From DASUTB01 sp036374835 (lineage in GTDB: Bacteria > Actinomycetota > Actinomycetes > Jiangellales > Jiangellaceae), in assembly GCA_036374835.1 (NCBI GenBank), contig DASUTB010000111.1:20147-84146 (forward strand): 64,000 bases of DNA, written 5' to 3'. Positions 31,856 through 40,467 of this stretch are shown here, piece by piece. The stretch's first letter is position 1. Each line of letters opens with the position of its first letter. The position numbers and the translations under genes were made by a program. The notes beneath the pieces were generated by a model. That model was not told where the DNA came from. It did not search any database and worked only from the letters and a program-made list of their open reading frames with translations.

Positions 31856-33073
31856 ATGCAGCAGCTGCGCCAGTCGACGAAACTCTCCGACGTCTGTTAC
31901 GACATCCGCGGCCCGGTCCTCGAGGAGGCCAAGCGCCTCGAGGATGACGGACATCACATCCTCAAGCTCAACATCGGCAACCCGGCGCCGTTCGGGTTCG
32001 ACGCACCGGATGAGCTGGTCGCCGACGTGATTCGGCACCTGCCCGAGGCCCAGGGTTACTGCGACTCCAAGGGACTGCTGTCCGCACGGCGGGCCGTCGT
32101 CCAGCACCACCAGACGCTCGGCGTGGCCGATATCGACGTCGAGGACGTCTACCTCGGCAACGGTGTGTCCGAGCTGATCGTCATGGCGATGCAGGCGATG
32201 CTCAACGACGGTGACGAGGTTCTCATCCCGTCCCCGGACTACCCGTTGTGGACGGCCGCGGTGAGCCTTTCCGGAGGGACGCCCGTCCACTACCTCTGCG
32301 ACGAGGCGGCCGACTGGAACCCCGACCTGGACGACATCGAAAGCAAGATCACGCCACGGACCAAGGCGCTCGTCGTGATCAATCCGAACAACCCCACCGG
32401 TGCGGTCTACTCGCGCGAGCTGCTGGACGGGGTCGCGGAGCTGGCCCGCAAGCACGGCCTGGTGCTGCTGGCCGACGAGATCTACGACAAGGTGCTCTAC
32501 GACGAAGCTGAGCACCACCCCGCCGCCGTCGCCGCGCCGGACGTGTTGTGCCTGACCTTCAACGGACTGTCCAAGGCCTACCGCGTCGCCGGGTTCCGCT
32601 CCGGCTGGATGGTGGTGTCCGGCCCGCGCGACGTGGCACGCAACTACATCGAAGGGTTGGACGTCCTCGCGAACATGCGGCTGTGTGCGAACGTCCCGGC
32701 CCAGCACGCCATCCAGGCCGCACTCGGCGGCCGGCAGAGCATCCACGATCTGGTCTTGCCGGGCGGGCGGCTGCGTGAGCAGCGGGACCTGGCGTACAAG
32801 CTGCTGACCGAAATTCCGGGGGTGACGTGCGTGCGTCCCCGCGGCGCGCTGTACATGTTCCCGCGGCTGGATCCGGACGTGTATCCGATCGATGACGACG
32901 AGAAGCTCGTGCTCGAGCTGCTGCGCGCCGAGCATCTCCTGGTCGTCCAGGGAACCGGGTTCAACTGGCCGCGGCCGGACCACGTGCGGATCGTGACGCT
33001 GCCGCACGTCGACGACCTGGAGGACGCGATCCTGCGCTTCGGCCGCTTCCTGGAGCGCTACCGGCGAGAATGA
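31856..33073 (+). CDS. alaA: Alanine aminotransferase (PLP-dependent, fold type I)
   Basis: A 405-residue aminotransferase of class I/II. The PLP Lys is in NGLSKAYRVAGFRSGWM; VLIPSPDYPLWTA, NPNNPTGAVYS and YDKVLYD are family landmarks and the length agrees with AlaA of E. coli and mycobacterial alanine/glutamate-pyruvate transaminases. It interconverts pyruvate and glutamate with alanine and 2-oxoglutarate. The stop codon is the TGA in the opening AGAATGA of repeat I. It faces the mannosyltransferase gene. Confidence 0.9.
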   Translation: MQQLRQSTKLSDVCYDIRGPVLEEAKRLEDDGHHILKLNIGNPAPFGFDAPDELVADVIRHLPEAQGYCDSKGLLSARRAVVQHHQTLGVADIDVEDVYLGNGVSELIVMAMQAMLNDGDEVLIPSPDYPLWTAAVSLSGGTPVHYLCDEAADWNPDLDDIESKITPRTKALVVINPNNPTGAVYSRELLDGVAELARKHGLVLLADEIYDKVLYDEAEHHPAAVAAPDVLCLTFNGLSKAYRVAGFRSGWMVVSGPRDVARNYIEGLDVLANMRLCANVPAQHAIQAALGGRQSIHDLVLPGGRLREQRDLAYKLLTEIPGVTCVRPRGALYMFPRLDPDVYPIDDDEKLVLELLRAEHLLVVQGTGFNWPRPDHVRIVTLPHVDDLEDAILRFGRFLERYRRE

Positions 33074-33147
33074 CCATGTTTGGCACGAACTTCCGTGCCA
33101 AACCATGTCGGCAGACCCAGCAAGGCACGGACACTCCGCGCATCGCC
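33067..33147. repeat. Dispersed intergenic repeat I (half element with tight hairpin)
   Basis: AGAATGACCATG is followed by a near-perfect hairpin GTTTGGCACG / CGTGCCAAAC (33078-33103, loop AACTTC), then GGCACGGACACTCCGCGCA (33124-33142), the block common to repeats B, C, D and J. It lies between convergent alaA and a mannosyltransferase gene and supplies the alaA stop. The hairpin itself could terminate transcription. Confidence 0.75.
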
Positions 33148-33155
33148 TCGTGACG

Positions 33156-34394
33156 CTAGCCGGCCCAGCGGCCGGTGAGGAAGGCGGCGGCCCACATGCA
33201 CATCAACGGGACGCTCACCGCGAGGTAGCACCACAGCACGATGCGATGGCGGGCCGCCAGTATGGCCAGACCGATCCATAGCGGCCACCACAGCAGCGTC
33301 GCCCGCGGCACCGAGAAGAACCAGTACGACGTGGCGAACGCCACGACCTGAAGGCCGACCCATGTCGCCTCGCCCCAGCGTCGCCACCACAACAGCCCAG
33401 CCGTCAGGGCGAGGCCGAGCAGCAGGGCCACGATCTCGGCGGCGAACATCCAGGCGAAATCGCGGCCGTAGATACCGCCGAACGCCGCGTCCCACGTGTT
33501 GGCGAGCGAGTCCCACGGCGGCGTGAACTCACGGTGCCACTCCGTTTCCTGCGCATGCAGCCAGGCCAGCCAGTCGCCGGTGACCCGCCACAGATACACC
33601 GTCCAGCCGAGCAACGGCACAGCCGGCAGCGCGAGCCACCCCACGTCGCCCCAGCCGGATCGGCGGCGCGACGTCAGCCACGCCACGATCAATGCCGCGG
33701 CGAGAAAGACACCGCTGACCCGTATCGTGCACGCTGCCGCAGCCAGTGCCCCGGCGGCGGCCCAGTCGCCGCGGCGCACGGCGAGCCACGCCGGCAGCGC
33801 GAGCGCCAGGAACAGCGCCTCGGTGTAGGGGGCGGCCAGGAAGATCGCCGGCGGCGCCGTCACCCAGACCAGAACGGCGAGCCGTCCCGTGCCCGGCCCT
33901 CCGTCGAGATCTCCCAGCCTGGCCAGCGCAACGGCGGCAACCGCACCGGCGACCAGCGAGACGAACAGCCCGGCCAGCGGGTACGGAAGGCCGGCGGCGT
34001 TGCCCAGCCACAGCAGCCCGGGGAGCCCGGGGAAGAACGCCTCGTTCGGCACTCCGGTCGGCTCACCCCCGTAGCCGAACTCGGCGATGCCCTGGAAGTG
34101 AATGAAGTCCCACTGCACCCACCGGTCGAGCCAGGCCCGGTCCTGATCGGACGCGACCAGCCATCCGATGGCCCATGCGATGACGAAGACCGACGCGCGG
34201 CTCGCCAGCCAGATGAGCAACGCGTCGCGGTCCGGCTGGCGGGCGAACCATCCACGGGCGGAGTGGACGGCGCCCCGCGCCACCCGTGTACGCTCCTTGC
34301 CGCTGTGACCGGCCGCGCCTGCTTGACCGGAATCCCCGGCGGGGTTGCTCGACTCGGCGCCGGTGACCTCGGTGACATTCTTATCGTGCGCCAT
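33156..34394 (-). CDS. Membrane mannosyltransferase, PIG-V/GPI mannosyltransferase 2-like
   Basis: A 412-residue multi-pass membrane protein with about nine or ten hydrophobic segments. The first extracytoplasmic loop contains WVQWDFIHFQGIAEFGYGG, with the acidic and aromatic residues characteristic of PIG-V-like dolichol/polyprenol-phosphate mannose transferases, followed by NEAFFPGLPGLLW. A cytoplasmic N-terminus rich in Ser, Gly and Ala is present. It likely uses polyprenyl-phosphate mannose to build a cell-envelope glycan. It overlaps the upstream GT87 gene by 14 bp, which suggests a joint function. Confidence 0.8.
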   Translation of the reverse strand: MAHDKNVTEVTGAESSNPAGDSGQAGAAGHSGKERTRVARGAVHSARGWFARQPDRDALLIWLASRASVFVIAWAIGWLVASDQDRAWLDRWVQWDFIHFQGIAEFGYGGEPTGVPNEAFFPGLPGLLWLGNAAGLPYPLAGLFVSLVAGAVAAVALARLGDLDGGPGTGRLAVLVWVTAPPAIFLAAPYTEALFLALALPAWLAVRRGDWAAAGALAAAACTIRVSGVFLAAALIVAWLTSRRRSGWGDVGWLALPAVPLLGWTVYLWRVTGDWLAWLHAQETEWHREFTPPWDSLANTWDAAFGGIYGRDFAWMFAAEIVALLLGLALTAGLLWWRRWGEATWVGLQVVAFATSYWFFSVPRATLLWWPLWIGLAILAARHRIVLWCYLAVSVPLMCMWAAAFLTGRWAG

Positions 34395-35778
34395 GACCCA
34401 CCGACTCGTGTCCTGCGATCGCCCGCCCGACAGGGGTCTCGTAGGGCCGGACAGGATCGTGTTCGGGGTGGAGCACGTCGCGCACCACCATCCCCATCAG
34501 ATACACCACGCCGGCGGCATGAATGATGATCGCGTAAGCGTATCCGGTAGCGGTGAGCACCGATCCGAGATACCACCACACCGCGACGAAATAGAGCACC
34601 TCGACCGCCTGCCAGATCAGGATGTCGCGCCATCGTGGCCGGGCGAGCACCGCCAGCGGCAGCAGCCACAGCGCGTACTGCGGCGACCAGACCTTGTTGA
34701 CCAGCACGAACGCGGCGACGGCCAGGAACGCGAGCTGGGCCATCCGCGGTGGCTCGGGCGCCATCAGGCTCAGCGCCACGACGCCCACCAGCGCGAGCAG
34801 GGCAGCGCCGACGACGAGGACGTCGATCCGCTCCGGCAGGATGTCGGGCGCAAGCAGGTCGATGCCCAGCCACAGCGATCCGAACTCGGCGCCCCGGTCA
34901 CGGTTGAACTCCCAGAACGCGAGCCACCCGTCCGGCGCCCACAGGTACACGGGGACGTTGACCGCCGCCCAAGTGACGGCCGCCGACCCGGTGGCCAACG
35001 CCGCCTTGCCGAGTGCTTCACCGCGCCGTCGCGACCGGAGCGCCACGAGCAGAATCGGGCCGAGTAGCAAGATCGGATAGAGCTTGGCCGCGGCGCCCAG
35101 GCCGATCAACAGTCCGGTCAGCCCGGGTCGCTCACGTGTCCAGGCGAGGATCGCGAGCGACATGCAGGCGACCGCCAGCAGATCCCAGTTGATCACTGCG
35201 GACAGCAACAACACCGGTGACGCCGCCACGAGCATCGCGTCCCACGGGCGTCGTCGGACGGTGCGCGCGGTCGCGACCACGACGACGAGCGCGAGGACGG
35301 CCATCAGAACGGCCGTGATCTCGTAGAAGCGCACGCTCTCAGTCAGCGCCGGATCCGATGCATCGGTATCAGTGACCCCGGCCACGGCCTGCGCGGCGAT
35401 CGCCGTCCCGTACATCACCGCGCCGGTCAGCACGGGGTACTCCAGCGCGGTGTCACGATACGGAACGAGATCGTCGGCCAGGCCCCGCTCCCGGTAGAGG
35501 AACGGCACGTCGGAGTAGCACAGCTGAACCCACGTGTCGCGATCCCGCTCGGCCCACCCGTCCGTGTGGCACGGCGCGTCGGCGATGACACCGAGCGCGA
35601 GGACGGCACAGGCCACGGCCAGCGCGATCCGCACCGGATTCCACCACTGCGGGATCTGCCGGACGCGGGCGCCTGCCGGCCCACCGATCGGTTCGCTCAT
35701 CGCGCCGACGAGCGGGTCATCGCGGCTCGGCAGCGCTACCGGCGTCCGTATTCGCGGGTCGGCGGCCATGCCGAACAT
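34381..35778 (-). CDS. GT87-family (DUF2029) polyprenyl-phosphate sugar alpha-mannosyltransferase-like protein
   Basis: A 465-residue integral membrane protein with about ten segments. GT87 enzymes carry a catalytic Asp/Glu in the first outside loop; here SDVPFLYRERGLADDLVPYRDTALEYPVLTG gives the YRDTALEYP pattern. A hydrophobic ladder with KLYPILLL and VNKVWSPQYALWLLP follows, both common in the family. Actinobacterial homologues include PimE and related lipomannan or arabinomannan enzymes. The stop overlaps the next gene by 14 bp. The start MFGMAADP is uncertain (second ATG at 35769). Confidence 0.82.
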   Translation of the reverse strand: MFGMAADPRIRTPVALPSRDDPLVGAMSEPIGGPAGARVRQIPQWWNPVRIALAVACAVLALGVIADAPCHTDGWAERDRDTWVQLCYSDVPFLYRERGLADDLVPYRDTALEYPVLTGAVMYGTAIAAQAVAGVTDTDASDPALTESVRFYEITAVLMAVLALVVVVATARTVRRRPWDAMLVAASPVLLLSAVINWDLLAVACMSLAILAWTRERPGLTGLLIGLGAAAKLYPILLLGPILLVALRSRRRGEALGKAALATGSAAVTWAAVNVPVYLWAPDGWLAFWEFNRDRGAEFGSLWLGIDLLAPDILPERIDVLVVGAALLALVGVVALSLMAPEPPRMAQLAFLAVAAFVLVNKVWSPQYALWLLPLAVLARPRWRDILIWQAVEVLYFVAVWWYLGSVLTATGYAYAIIIHAAGVVYLMGMVVRDVLHPEHDPVRPYETPVGRAIAGHESVGHGAR

Positions 35779-35835
35779 AGTGCCGCACCCGAACCGAACC
35801 GACGACCGAGGGCGTCCTTCAGACGCGCCGAACGG

Positions 35836-36084
35836 TCATCGAGCTCGCCGTACTCCCAGAATGACTACCGACAGACCGATCACTTCATAGGTCACGGTGA
35901 CCGTACCGACCACAAGCATGAACAGACCGTCCCCTCCAGGAACCTCTCCTGAGAACGGTGGCCGTGGAGTTCGCGCTAGCGTCATCACGTTGTTCAAGAC
36001 GTCGAACAACTCATCCTTGTCGAGCCGGCGAAGATCCTCGGTGGCCGCAGGCGCCCATATGACTGTGTAGGCGACTTCGTTCAC
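35836..36084 (-). CDS. RelE/ParE-type toxin
   Basis: An 82-residue protein with RelE-fold features: YTVIWAPAATEDLRRLDKDEL and a C-terminal strand YEVIGLSVVILGVRRAR whose basic end would contact ribosomal RNA or gyrase. Members either cut mRNA in the ribosome (RelE) or poison gyrase (ParE). Translationally coupled to the upstream antitoxin through ATGA, the typical arrangement in which the antitoxin is made first. Confidence 0.85.
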   Translation of the reverse strand: MNEVAYTVIWAPAATEDLRRLDKDELFDVLNNVMTLARTPRPPFSGEVPGGDGLFMLVVGTVTVTYEVIGLSVVILGVRRAR

Positions 36085-36344
36085 TCGCCGGTCTCATCCG
36101 AGAACATCGCTACGACGTCACGGTGCGCAATCGCGTCAACCGGCCGGCGTTCCGAACGTCGCCGCCTGATCTCGGCCATCCACGCTTCATCGGCCGCCGC
36201 CTCGTCAATGTATGCCTGGACGGTGCGCTCATGCTCGGCCAGCAAGGTGTCAAGGGTCTGGTCCATCGTCTTGCCATGGCGGGCCGCCACCTCGGACAGA
36301 CGTTCTCGGACCTGCTTGGATACCTTGATAGTCGTTGTAGTCAT
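36081..36344 (-). CDS. Antitoxin of the RelE-type pair (ribbon-helix-helix type)
   Basis: An 87-residue antitoxin. The N-terminus MTTTTIKVSKQVRERLSEVA is a ribbon-helix-helix/MetJ-Arc domain that should bind the operon's own promoter. The rest is charged and helical (DEAWMAEIRRRRSERRP) and would wrap the toxin. ATG 36344 is chosen as the usual RHH beginning; ATG 36359 adds five residues. No Shine-Dalgarno is visible at either. The next gene upstream is more than 90 bp away. Confidence 0.82.
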   Translation of the reverse strand: MTTTTIKVSKQVRERLSEVAARHGKTMDQTLDTLLAEHERTVQAYIDEAAADEAWMAEIRRRRSERRPVDAIAHRDVVAMFSDETGE

Positions 36345-36453
36345 ACTCGAAGGATACATCTGGTCGCGACGTTATAGCTGTGATCAGGTAGCCGAGTTCC
36401 CTCGCCGGGCGAAGACGCGCCGGGCTCAGTGTGGTGGACGTCGCATCGGCACG

Positions 36454-39400
36454 CTAGCCACCGCCATCGTCCGCGCATTCGGGATCGTCCGGCTCGAGCA
36501 ACTCCTCACCGATATAGATCGTCACGGTCGACCCCGCGTCCACCATGCCTTCGGCCGGTTCTTGAACAATCACGAGATCCTCCGCGTCCGGACACACAGC
36601 GAAGTCATGTGGCTGCGGATTCGCCTCGAGACCCTCCGACTCCAAGATCGAGATCGCATCACTCTCGAGCTCACCGACCACATTCGGAACTCGGACCTTG
36701 CCATCGTTGGGTTGTTCCACGTTTAGCCGCACAGTGGAGCCTTCTCGGACGGTTTCACCGGCTCCGGGGTCCTGGCCCTTAACGATGCTCTCGTCAGGCG
36801 CGTTGTCCGGGTTCACATTGGCGTCGAGGCCGGATTCACTAAGCCGCGCCTTTGCTTCACCAAGGGTGAGGTCGACGACGTTCGGCACTTCGACGACGGG
36901 GTAGCAGCTCGGGTACTCGCCCTCGGTGCCCTCCGGACACTCCTGATCTTCGTCTTGAGTCGGTTCATCGGTCGGCGTCGGCGTGCTGGTCGGTGTCGGG
37001 GTCGGCGACGGAGTCCTGTCCTCGCCGAGATTGGCCGGCTCCGGGAATGGCTCGACCGGTTCGCCCTCCAGCGCCATCTGCATGAAGGCCGTCCACGTCC
37101 TGCCGGGCACGTTTCCGCCGGAGAAGCCGTCCTCGAAGCCGGGCACACTCCTGAGGGAGTTCTTTTCGATGTTGGAACCGTCGCCCTTGTAGTAGACGAC
37201 TTCAGCTGCCAGCTGCGGCACGTAGCCGCCGAATGCCGCGGTGTAGTCCTCGTGTGTCCCGGTCTTGGCTGCGACCGGGCGCTCCAGCTCACGCGCGATC
37301 TTCGCAGTTCCAGCGTCGTCTTCCACCACCTGCGTCAGGCCGTACGTGGTGTCGGCGACGACGTCGGAGTCGTAGGCGCGCTCGCGCTCCGGCTCATGCT
37401 CGTACCTGACATCCCCACCGGGCCCGACGACACGCTCCACCACGTGCCAGTCGTTGTGGTAGCCGCCCGATGCGAGCGTGGCGTAGGCCTCGGCCATCTC
37501 GACGACGGGGGTGGCGAAGGGGCCGAGTAGCGTCCTGTACTCGAAGTTGGCCGCAGAGATGCAGTTGCCGTCTTCATCCGCCTCGCCGGCGCAAACGTCC
37601 TCGAGCGGCACGCCGGCACGGCTCAGCGAGTCCTGCATGATCTCGTAGCCCTCTTGCAGCGTCAGGTCGGCGAAGACGGTGTTGGTCGACCTGATGAGTC
37701 CCTCGAGCAAGGTGATCTTTCCGTCAGGGGAGTCACGACCCGGTGCCGCGTCACCCTGGTTGCCGACGATCGGCGTATCGCCGAACCGTTCGTCTTCTAT
37801 CTCGGACAACCCGTGGTAACGGCTCTGCAGTGAGATGTCCCTCTCGAGTGCAGCGGCAACGCCGAACGGCTTGGCCGTCGAACCGGGTTCCAGCTTCGCG
37901 TCATAGACCGCGTTGTTGAACGGCCGCTCGATGAAGTCTTCTCCACCGTAGAAGCCGAGCAGTGCGCCGGTCTCAGGGTCGACGCCGGCGAGACCGACGT
38001 GCAGATCCGGATCGAGCGGCTCGCCTTCCTCATCGACCGGATACTGCTGAGCGACGGCCTCGACGGCGGCCTTCTGCACCTTTTGGTCATACGTGGTTTC
38101 GATCCGCAGGCCGCCCTGTTCGATCTCCTGCTCGGTGAACCCCAGATCGATTAGCTCTCTTTTGACCACGTCGATCAGGTAGCCGTTCGTGCCGCCGAGG
38201 CTGTTGCCGCGATTGCGGGGGTTGATCTCCGGAACTTGCAGTGCGTCGGCCTGCGGCTTTGTCAATGCACCGGTCTGGACCATGGCGTTCGCGATGGCGC
38301 GGAACCGATTATTCAGTCGCTCGAGGTTCGCGGCCTTGGCCTCGTCGGTATTCCCATGGTCCGGGTCGTAGATGACCGGATTCGGAATCATCGCCGCAAG
38401 CACGATGCCCTCCTCGACGGAGAGCTCCGATGCGTTCTTGCCGAAATAGCTCTGTGCCGCCGTCTGGATGCCGTGCACCGTGCCGCGGCCCCAGAACACG
38501 GTGTTGAGGTAGTCCTCGAGAATCTTCTCCTTGGACGTGTTCTGGTCGATCTTCACCGAGATGAACAGCTCTTTGATCTTCCGGCTGACCGTCTGCTCGG
38601 AGGTGAGGTAGTAGTTCTTGACGTACTGCTGGGTGATCGTCGAACCGCCACCGCTGATCTCGCGGTTGCGTAAGGCGTTGACACCGGCCCGCGCGATACC
38701 GACCGGATCGAACCCCTCGTTCTCCCAGAAGGTCCGGTCCTCGGCTGCGATCACCGCGTCCTGCACGTGCTTGGGGACATCGTTGAGAGACACCGGCTCG
38801 CGCTGAATCTCAGCGAAGCGGTGCAGTTCGGTCTCGCCGTCGCCCCAGTAGACGATCGACGACTGGTAGTTGGTCTGCGCGTTCGCGTCCGGGATCTCGG
38901 TGTTCGCGTACGCGAGATAGATGGCACCGAGACCGGCGAGCATGAGTCCGAGGAAGCCCAGGAGGACGGTCCGCCAGTTCACGATCTTGTGGAACATGCT
39001 CTTCGCCCGAGCCGCCCTGCGCCGCCCTCGGCCGCCACCACCATTGCCGTTGCGTCCACCCGGGCCGCCGGGTCGTCCCGGACCGCCACCACCCCGGCCG
39101 CGCGGGCCACCCGGACCCCGGCCACCACCGGCGGCGTCGTGCATGCCCTCGCCCCCGGCCGAACCGCCCGGACCGATCCGGCGGCCGGGCACGTCGTCGC
39201 CAAGCCCTGGACGGCGCGGGGGAATGCCCTCCGCACTCGCTGTTACGCGGCCGCGCCGTGCCGGACGCCTACCGTTGCCTCTGCGCGCGCGTTGAACGGC
39301 TGATGAGCCCCGAGTGCTGCTCGAACGCCTGCCGCCGGAGCGGACCGACTCCTCGACGCCCCTGGCGAAAAAATCATCCCCCAGCGAGCCGCCCAGTCGA

Positions 39401-39477
39401 TCTCCGTTCGGAGCCATGCCCGATCTGCCGGGCGCCGCCGGGCTGTAGCCGGCTGGGCTTCGAGGTTCGGTAGTCAC
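36454..39477 (-). CDS. Bifunctional penicillin-binding protein (GT51 plus transpeptidase) with PASTA domains
   Basis: A 1007-residue class A PBP. A long cytoplasmic tail rich in Gly, Arg and Pro (1-160) precedes one membrane segment (about 168-190). The GT51 domain contains AAEDRTFWENEGFDP and TITQQYVKN. The transpeptidase has the three motifs S-x-x-K in EPGSTAKPFG, SxN in IRSTNTVFAD, and KTG in AAKTGTHEDY. Two C-terminal PASTA domains (VPNVVDLTLGEAKARL and VPNVVGELESDAI) follow a Pro/Thr linker. It polymerises and cross-links peptidoglycan outside the membrane. The GTG start is the last before the start of typical sequence. Confidence 0.95.
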   Translation of the reverse strand: MTTEPRSPAGYSPAAPGRSGMAPNGDRLGGSLGDDFFARGVEESVRSGGRRSSSTRGSSAVQRARRGNGRRPARRGRVTASAEGIPPRRPGLGDDVPGRRIGPGGSAGGEGMHDAAGGGRGPGGPRGRGGGGPGRPGGPGGRNGNGGGGRGRRRAARAKSMFHKIVNWRTVLLGFLGLMLAGLGAIYLAYANTEIPDANAQTNYQSSIVYWGDGETELHRFAEIQREPVSLNDVPKHVQDAVIAAEDRTFWENEGFDPVGIARAGVNALRNREISGGGSTITQQYVKNYYLTSEQTVSRKIKELFISVKIDQNTSKEKILEDYLNTVFWGRGTVHGIQTAAQSYFGKNASELSVEEGIVLAAMIPNPVIYDPDHGNTDEAKAANLERLNNRFRAIANAMVQTGALTKPQADALQVPEINPRNRGNSLGGTNGYLIDVVKRELIDLGFTEQEIEQGGLRIETTYDQKVQKAAVEAVAQQYPVDEEGEPLDPDLHVGLAGVDPETGALLGFYGGEDFIERPFNNAVYDAKLEPGSTAKPFGVAAALERDISLQSRYHGLSEIEDERFGDTPIVGNQGDAAPGRDSPDGKITLLEGLIRSTNTVFADLTLQEGYEIMQDSLSRAGVPLEDVCAGEADEDGNCISAANFEYRTLLGPFATPVVEMAEAYATLASGGYHNDWHVVERVVGPGGDVRYEHEPERERAYDSDVVADTTYGLTQVVEDDAGTAKIARELERPVAAKTGTHEDYTAAFGGYVPQLAAEVVYYKGDGSNIEKNSLRSVPGFEDGFSGGNVPGRTWTAFMQMALEGEPVEPFPEPANLGEDRTPSPTPTPTSTPTPTDEPTQDEDQECPEGTEGEYPSCYPVVEVPNVVDLTLGEAKARLSESGLDANVNPDNAPDESIVKGQDPGAGETVREGSTVRLNVEQPNDGKVRVPNVVGELESDAISILESEGLEANPQPHDFAVCPDAEDLVIVQEPAEGMVDAGSTVTIYIGEELLEPDDPECADDGGG

Positions 39478-39601
39478 AAGCGTTCTCTGCTCGTTCGATG
39501 GTCGGGCCTGGCCCGTCCGACTCCGCGGCGGACCGAAGTACAGAGTACGACGACCTAGTTGATTCCCCCAAGATTGCTCGTTAAGCGGCCAAACCGAACG
39601 C

Positions 39602-39616
39602 GCACGTACTACGTGC
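39602..39616. promoter_or_regulatory. Perfect odd palindrome upstream of pbp
   Basis: GCACGTA-C-TACGTGC is symmetric about one base. It lies 125 bp before the pbp start and 195 bp before padR. It is a candidate binding site for an unknown regulator. Confidence 0.35.
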
Positions 39617-39713
39617 ACTCGACCATTATCAACACCGTCTGCACATGGTCAGCGCTGCGAACCAGCCTGAATCGTCCTCATTTGCGGCGCATCTGAGCTG
39701 CCGGTTTCACTAC

Positions 39714-39734
39714 GATGTATCGCACTGATACATC
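39714..39734 (+). promoter_or_regulatory. PadR operator 1
   Basis: GATGTATC-N5-GATACATC is an 8-bp inverted repeat with spacer GCACT. The half sites resemble the ATGTAT/ATACAT half sites typical of PadR-type regulators. A second identical site follows 46 bp on. Confidence 0.7.
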
Positions 39735-39759
39735 CGTATGCTACGGTCACTATCACGAC

Positions 39760-39780
39760 GATGTATCAGGACGATACATC
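39760..39780 (+). promoter_or_regulatory. PadR operator 2
   Basis: GATGTATC-N5-GATACATC again, with spacer AGGAC. It ends 30 bp before the padR start and very likely overlaps the promoter, giving repression of the padR-ino1 operon by PadR itself. Confidence 0.7.
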
Positions 39781-39810
39781 GCGGTTTGTAGTCAAGGGAG
39801 AGATCACCTC

Positions 39811-40467
39811 GTGGGCAAGCGTGCACAGGCCCTGGAGCTGGCCGTTCTCGGTCTGCTTCACGACGCCCCTATGCACGGCTACGAGCTGCGAAAGCGCGTC
39901 AACACCCTCCTCGGCTGGGGACGCGCGTTCTCGTACGGGACTCTCTATCCCTGCCTCAAGGAGCTGGTCCGGCAGGGATACCTGGCCGAGGACACCATGC
40001 CACCCTCCGCAACACCACCTCATATCGGCGGGCGGCGTAGCAAGATCGTCTACAAACTGACTCCGGAGGGCAAGGAGCACTTCGCCGATTTGCTCGCCGA
40101 AGCCGGGCCGTCGTCGTGGGACGACGACCAATTCGGGGTGCACTTCGCGTTCTTCGGGCGAGCTGACGCCGAGACCCGGATGCGCATCCTGGAAGGCCGG
40201 CGCAGCCGGCTGACCGAACGCCTCGAGAACTTCCGGTCGTCCCTGCAGCGGACCCGTGAACGCCTCGACGCGTACACGCTGGAGCTTCAGCGTCACGGCC
40301 TCGAGTCCGTGGAGCGTGAGGTCCGGTGGCTCGACGAGCTGATCAACGCCGAGCGGGGCACCGTCGAGAAAAGTTCAATCGAGAACGTGCAGGGCGCGCA
40401 GCGTCCTCACATCGGAGGCGGCGACGGAGTGGCCGCCTCAGATAACACAGAAGGGACGAACGAGTAG
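39811..40467 (+). CDS. PadR-family transcriptional regulator
   Basis: A 218-residue PadR regulator. The winged helix starts QALELAVLGLLHDAPMHGYELRKRV, and LYPCLKELVRQGYLAE and KIVYKLTPEGKEHF form the recognition helix and wing. The C-terminal helices (PADR C-terminal, about 110-200) serve dimerisation. The GTG at 39811 with AGGGAG upstream gives the usual start; an upstream in-frame ATG lies within the operator. It is immediately followed (TAG then ATG with no gap) by ino1, which it probably controls together with itself. The same pair is known in mycobacteria (Rv0047c-ino1). Confidence 0.92.
   Translation: MGKRAQALELAVLGLLHDAPMHGYELRKRVNTLLGWGRAFSYGTLYPCLKELVRQGYLAEDTMPPSATPPHIGGRRSKIVYKLTPEGKEHFADLLAEAGPSSWDDDQFGVHFAFFGRADAETRMRILEGRRSRLTERLENFRSSLQRTRERLDAYTLELQRHGLESVEREVRWLDELINAERGTVEKSSIENVQGAQRPHIGGGDGVAASDNTEGTNE

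Larger units (their letters stand above)
39478..39810. other. Divergent intergenic region between pbp and padR (333 bp)
   Basis: No gene is seen. The region carries promoters for both directions, a 15-bp palindrome GCACGTACTACGTGC (39602-39616, symmetric about its central base) and the two PadR operators (39714-39734 and 39760-39780). The stretch 39560-39650 is AT-richer than its flanks. Transcription start points cannot be placed with confidence. Confidence 0.6.

Noticed and set aside
35856..35868. CCAGAATGACTAC inside the RelE toxin gene
   Set aside because: Only eight bases match the repeat core and the sequence codes for the conserved C-terminal strand.
36374..36400. TGTGATCAGGTAGCCGAG between the toxin-antitoxin pair and pbp
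   Set aside because: It resembles the GATCAGGT subtype but no inverted partner was found, so it was not entered as a repeat feature.
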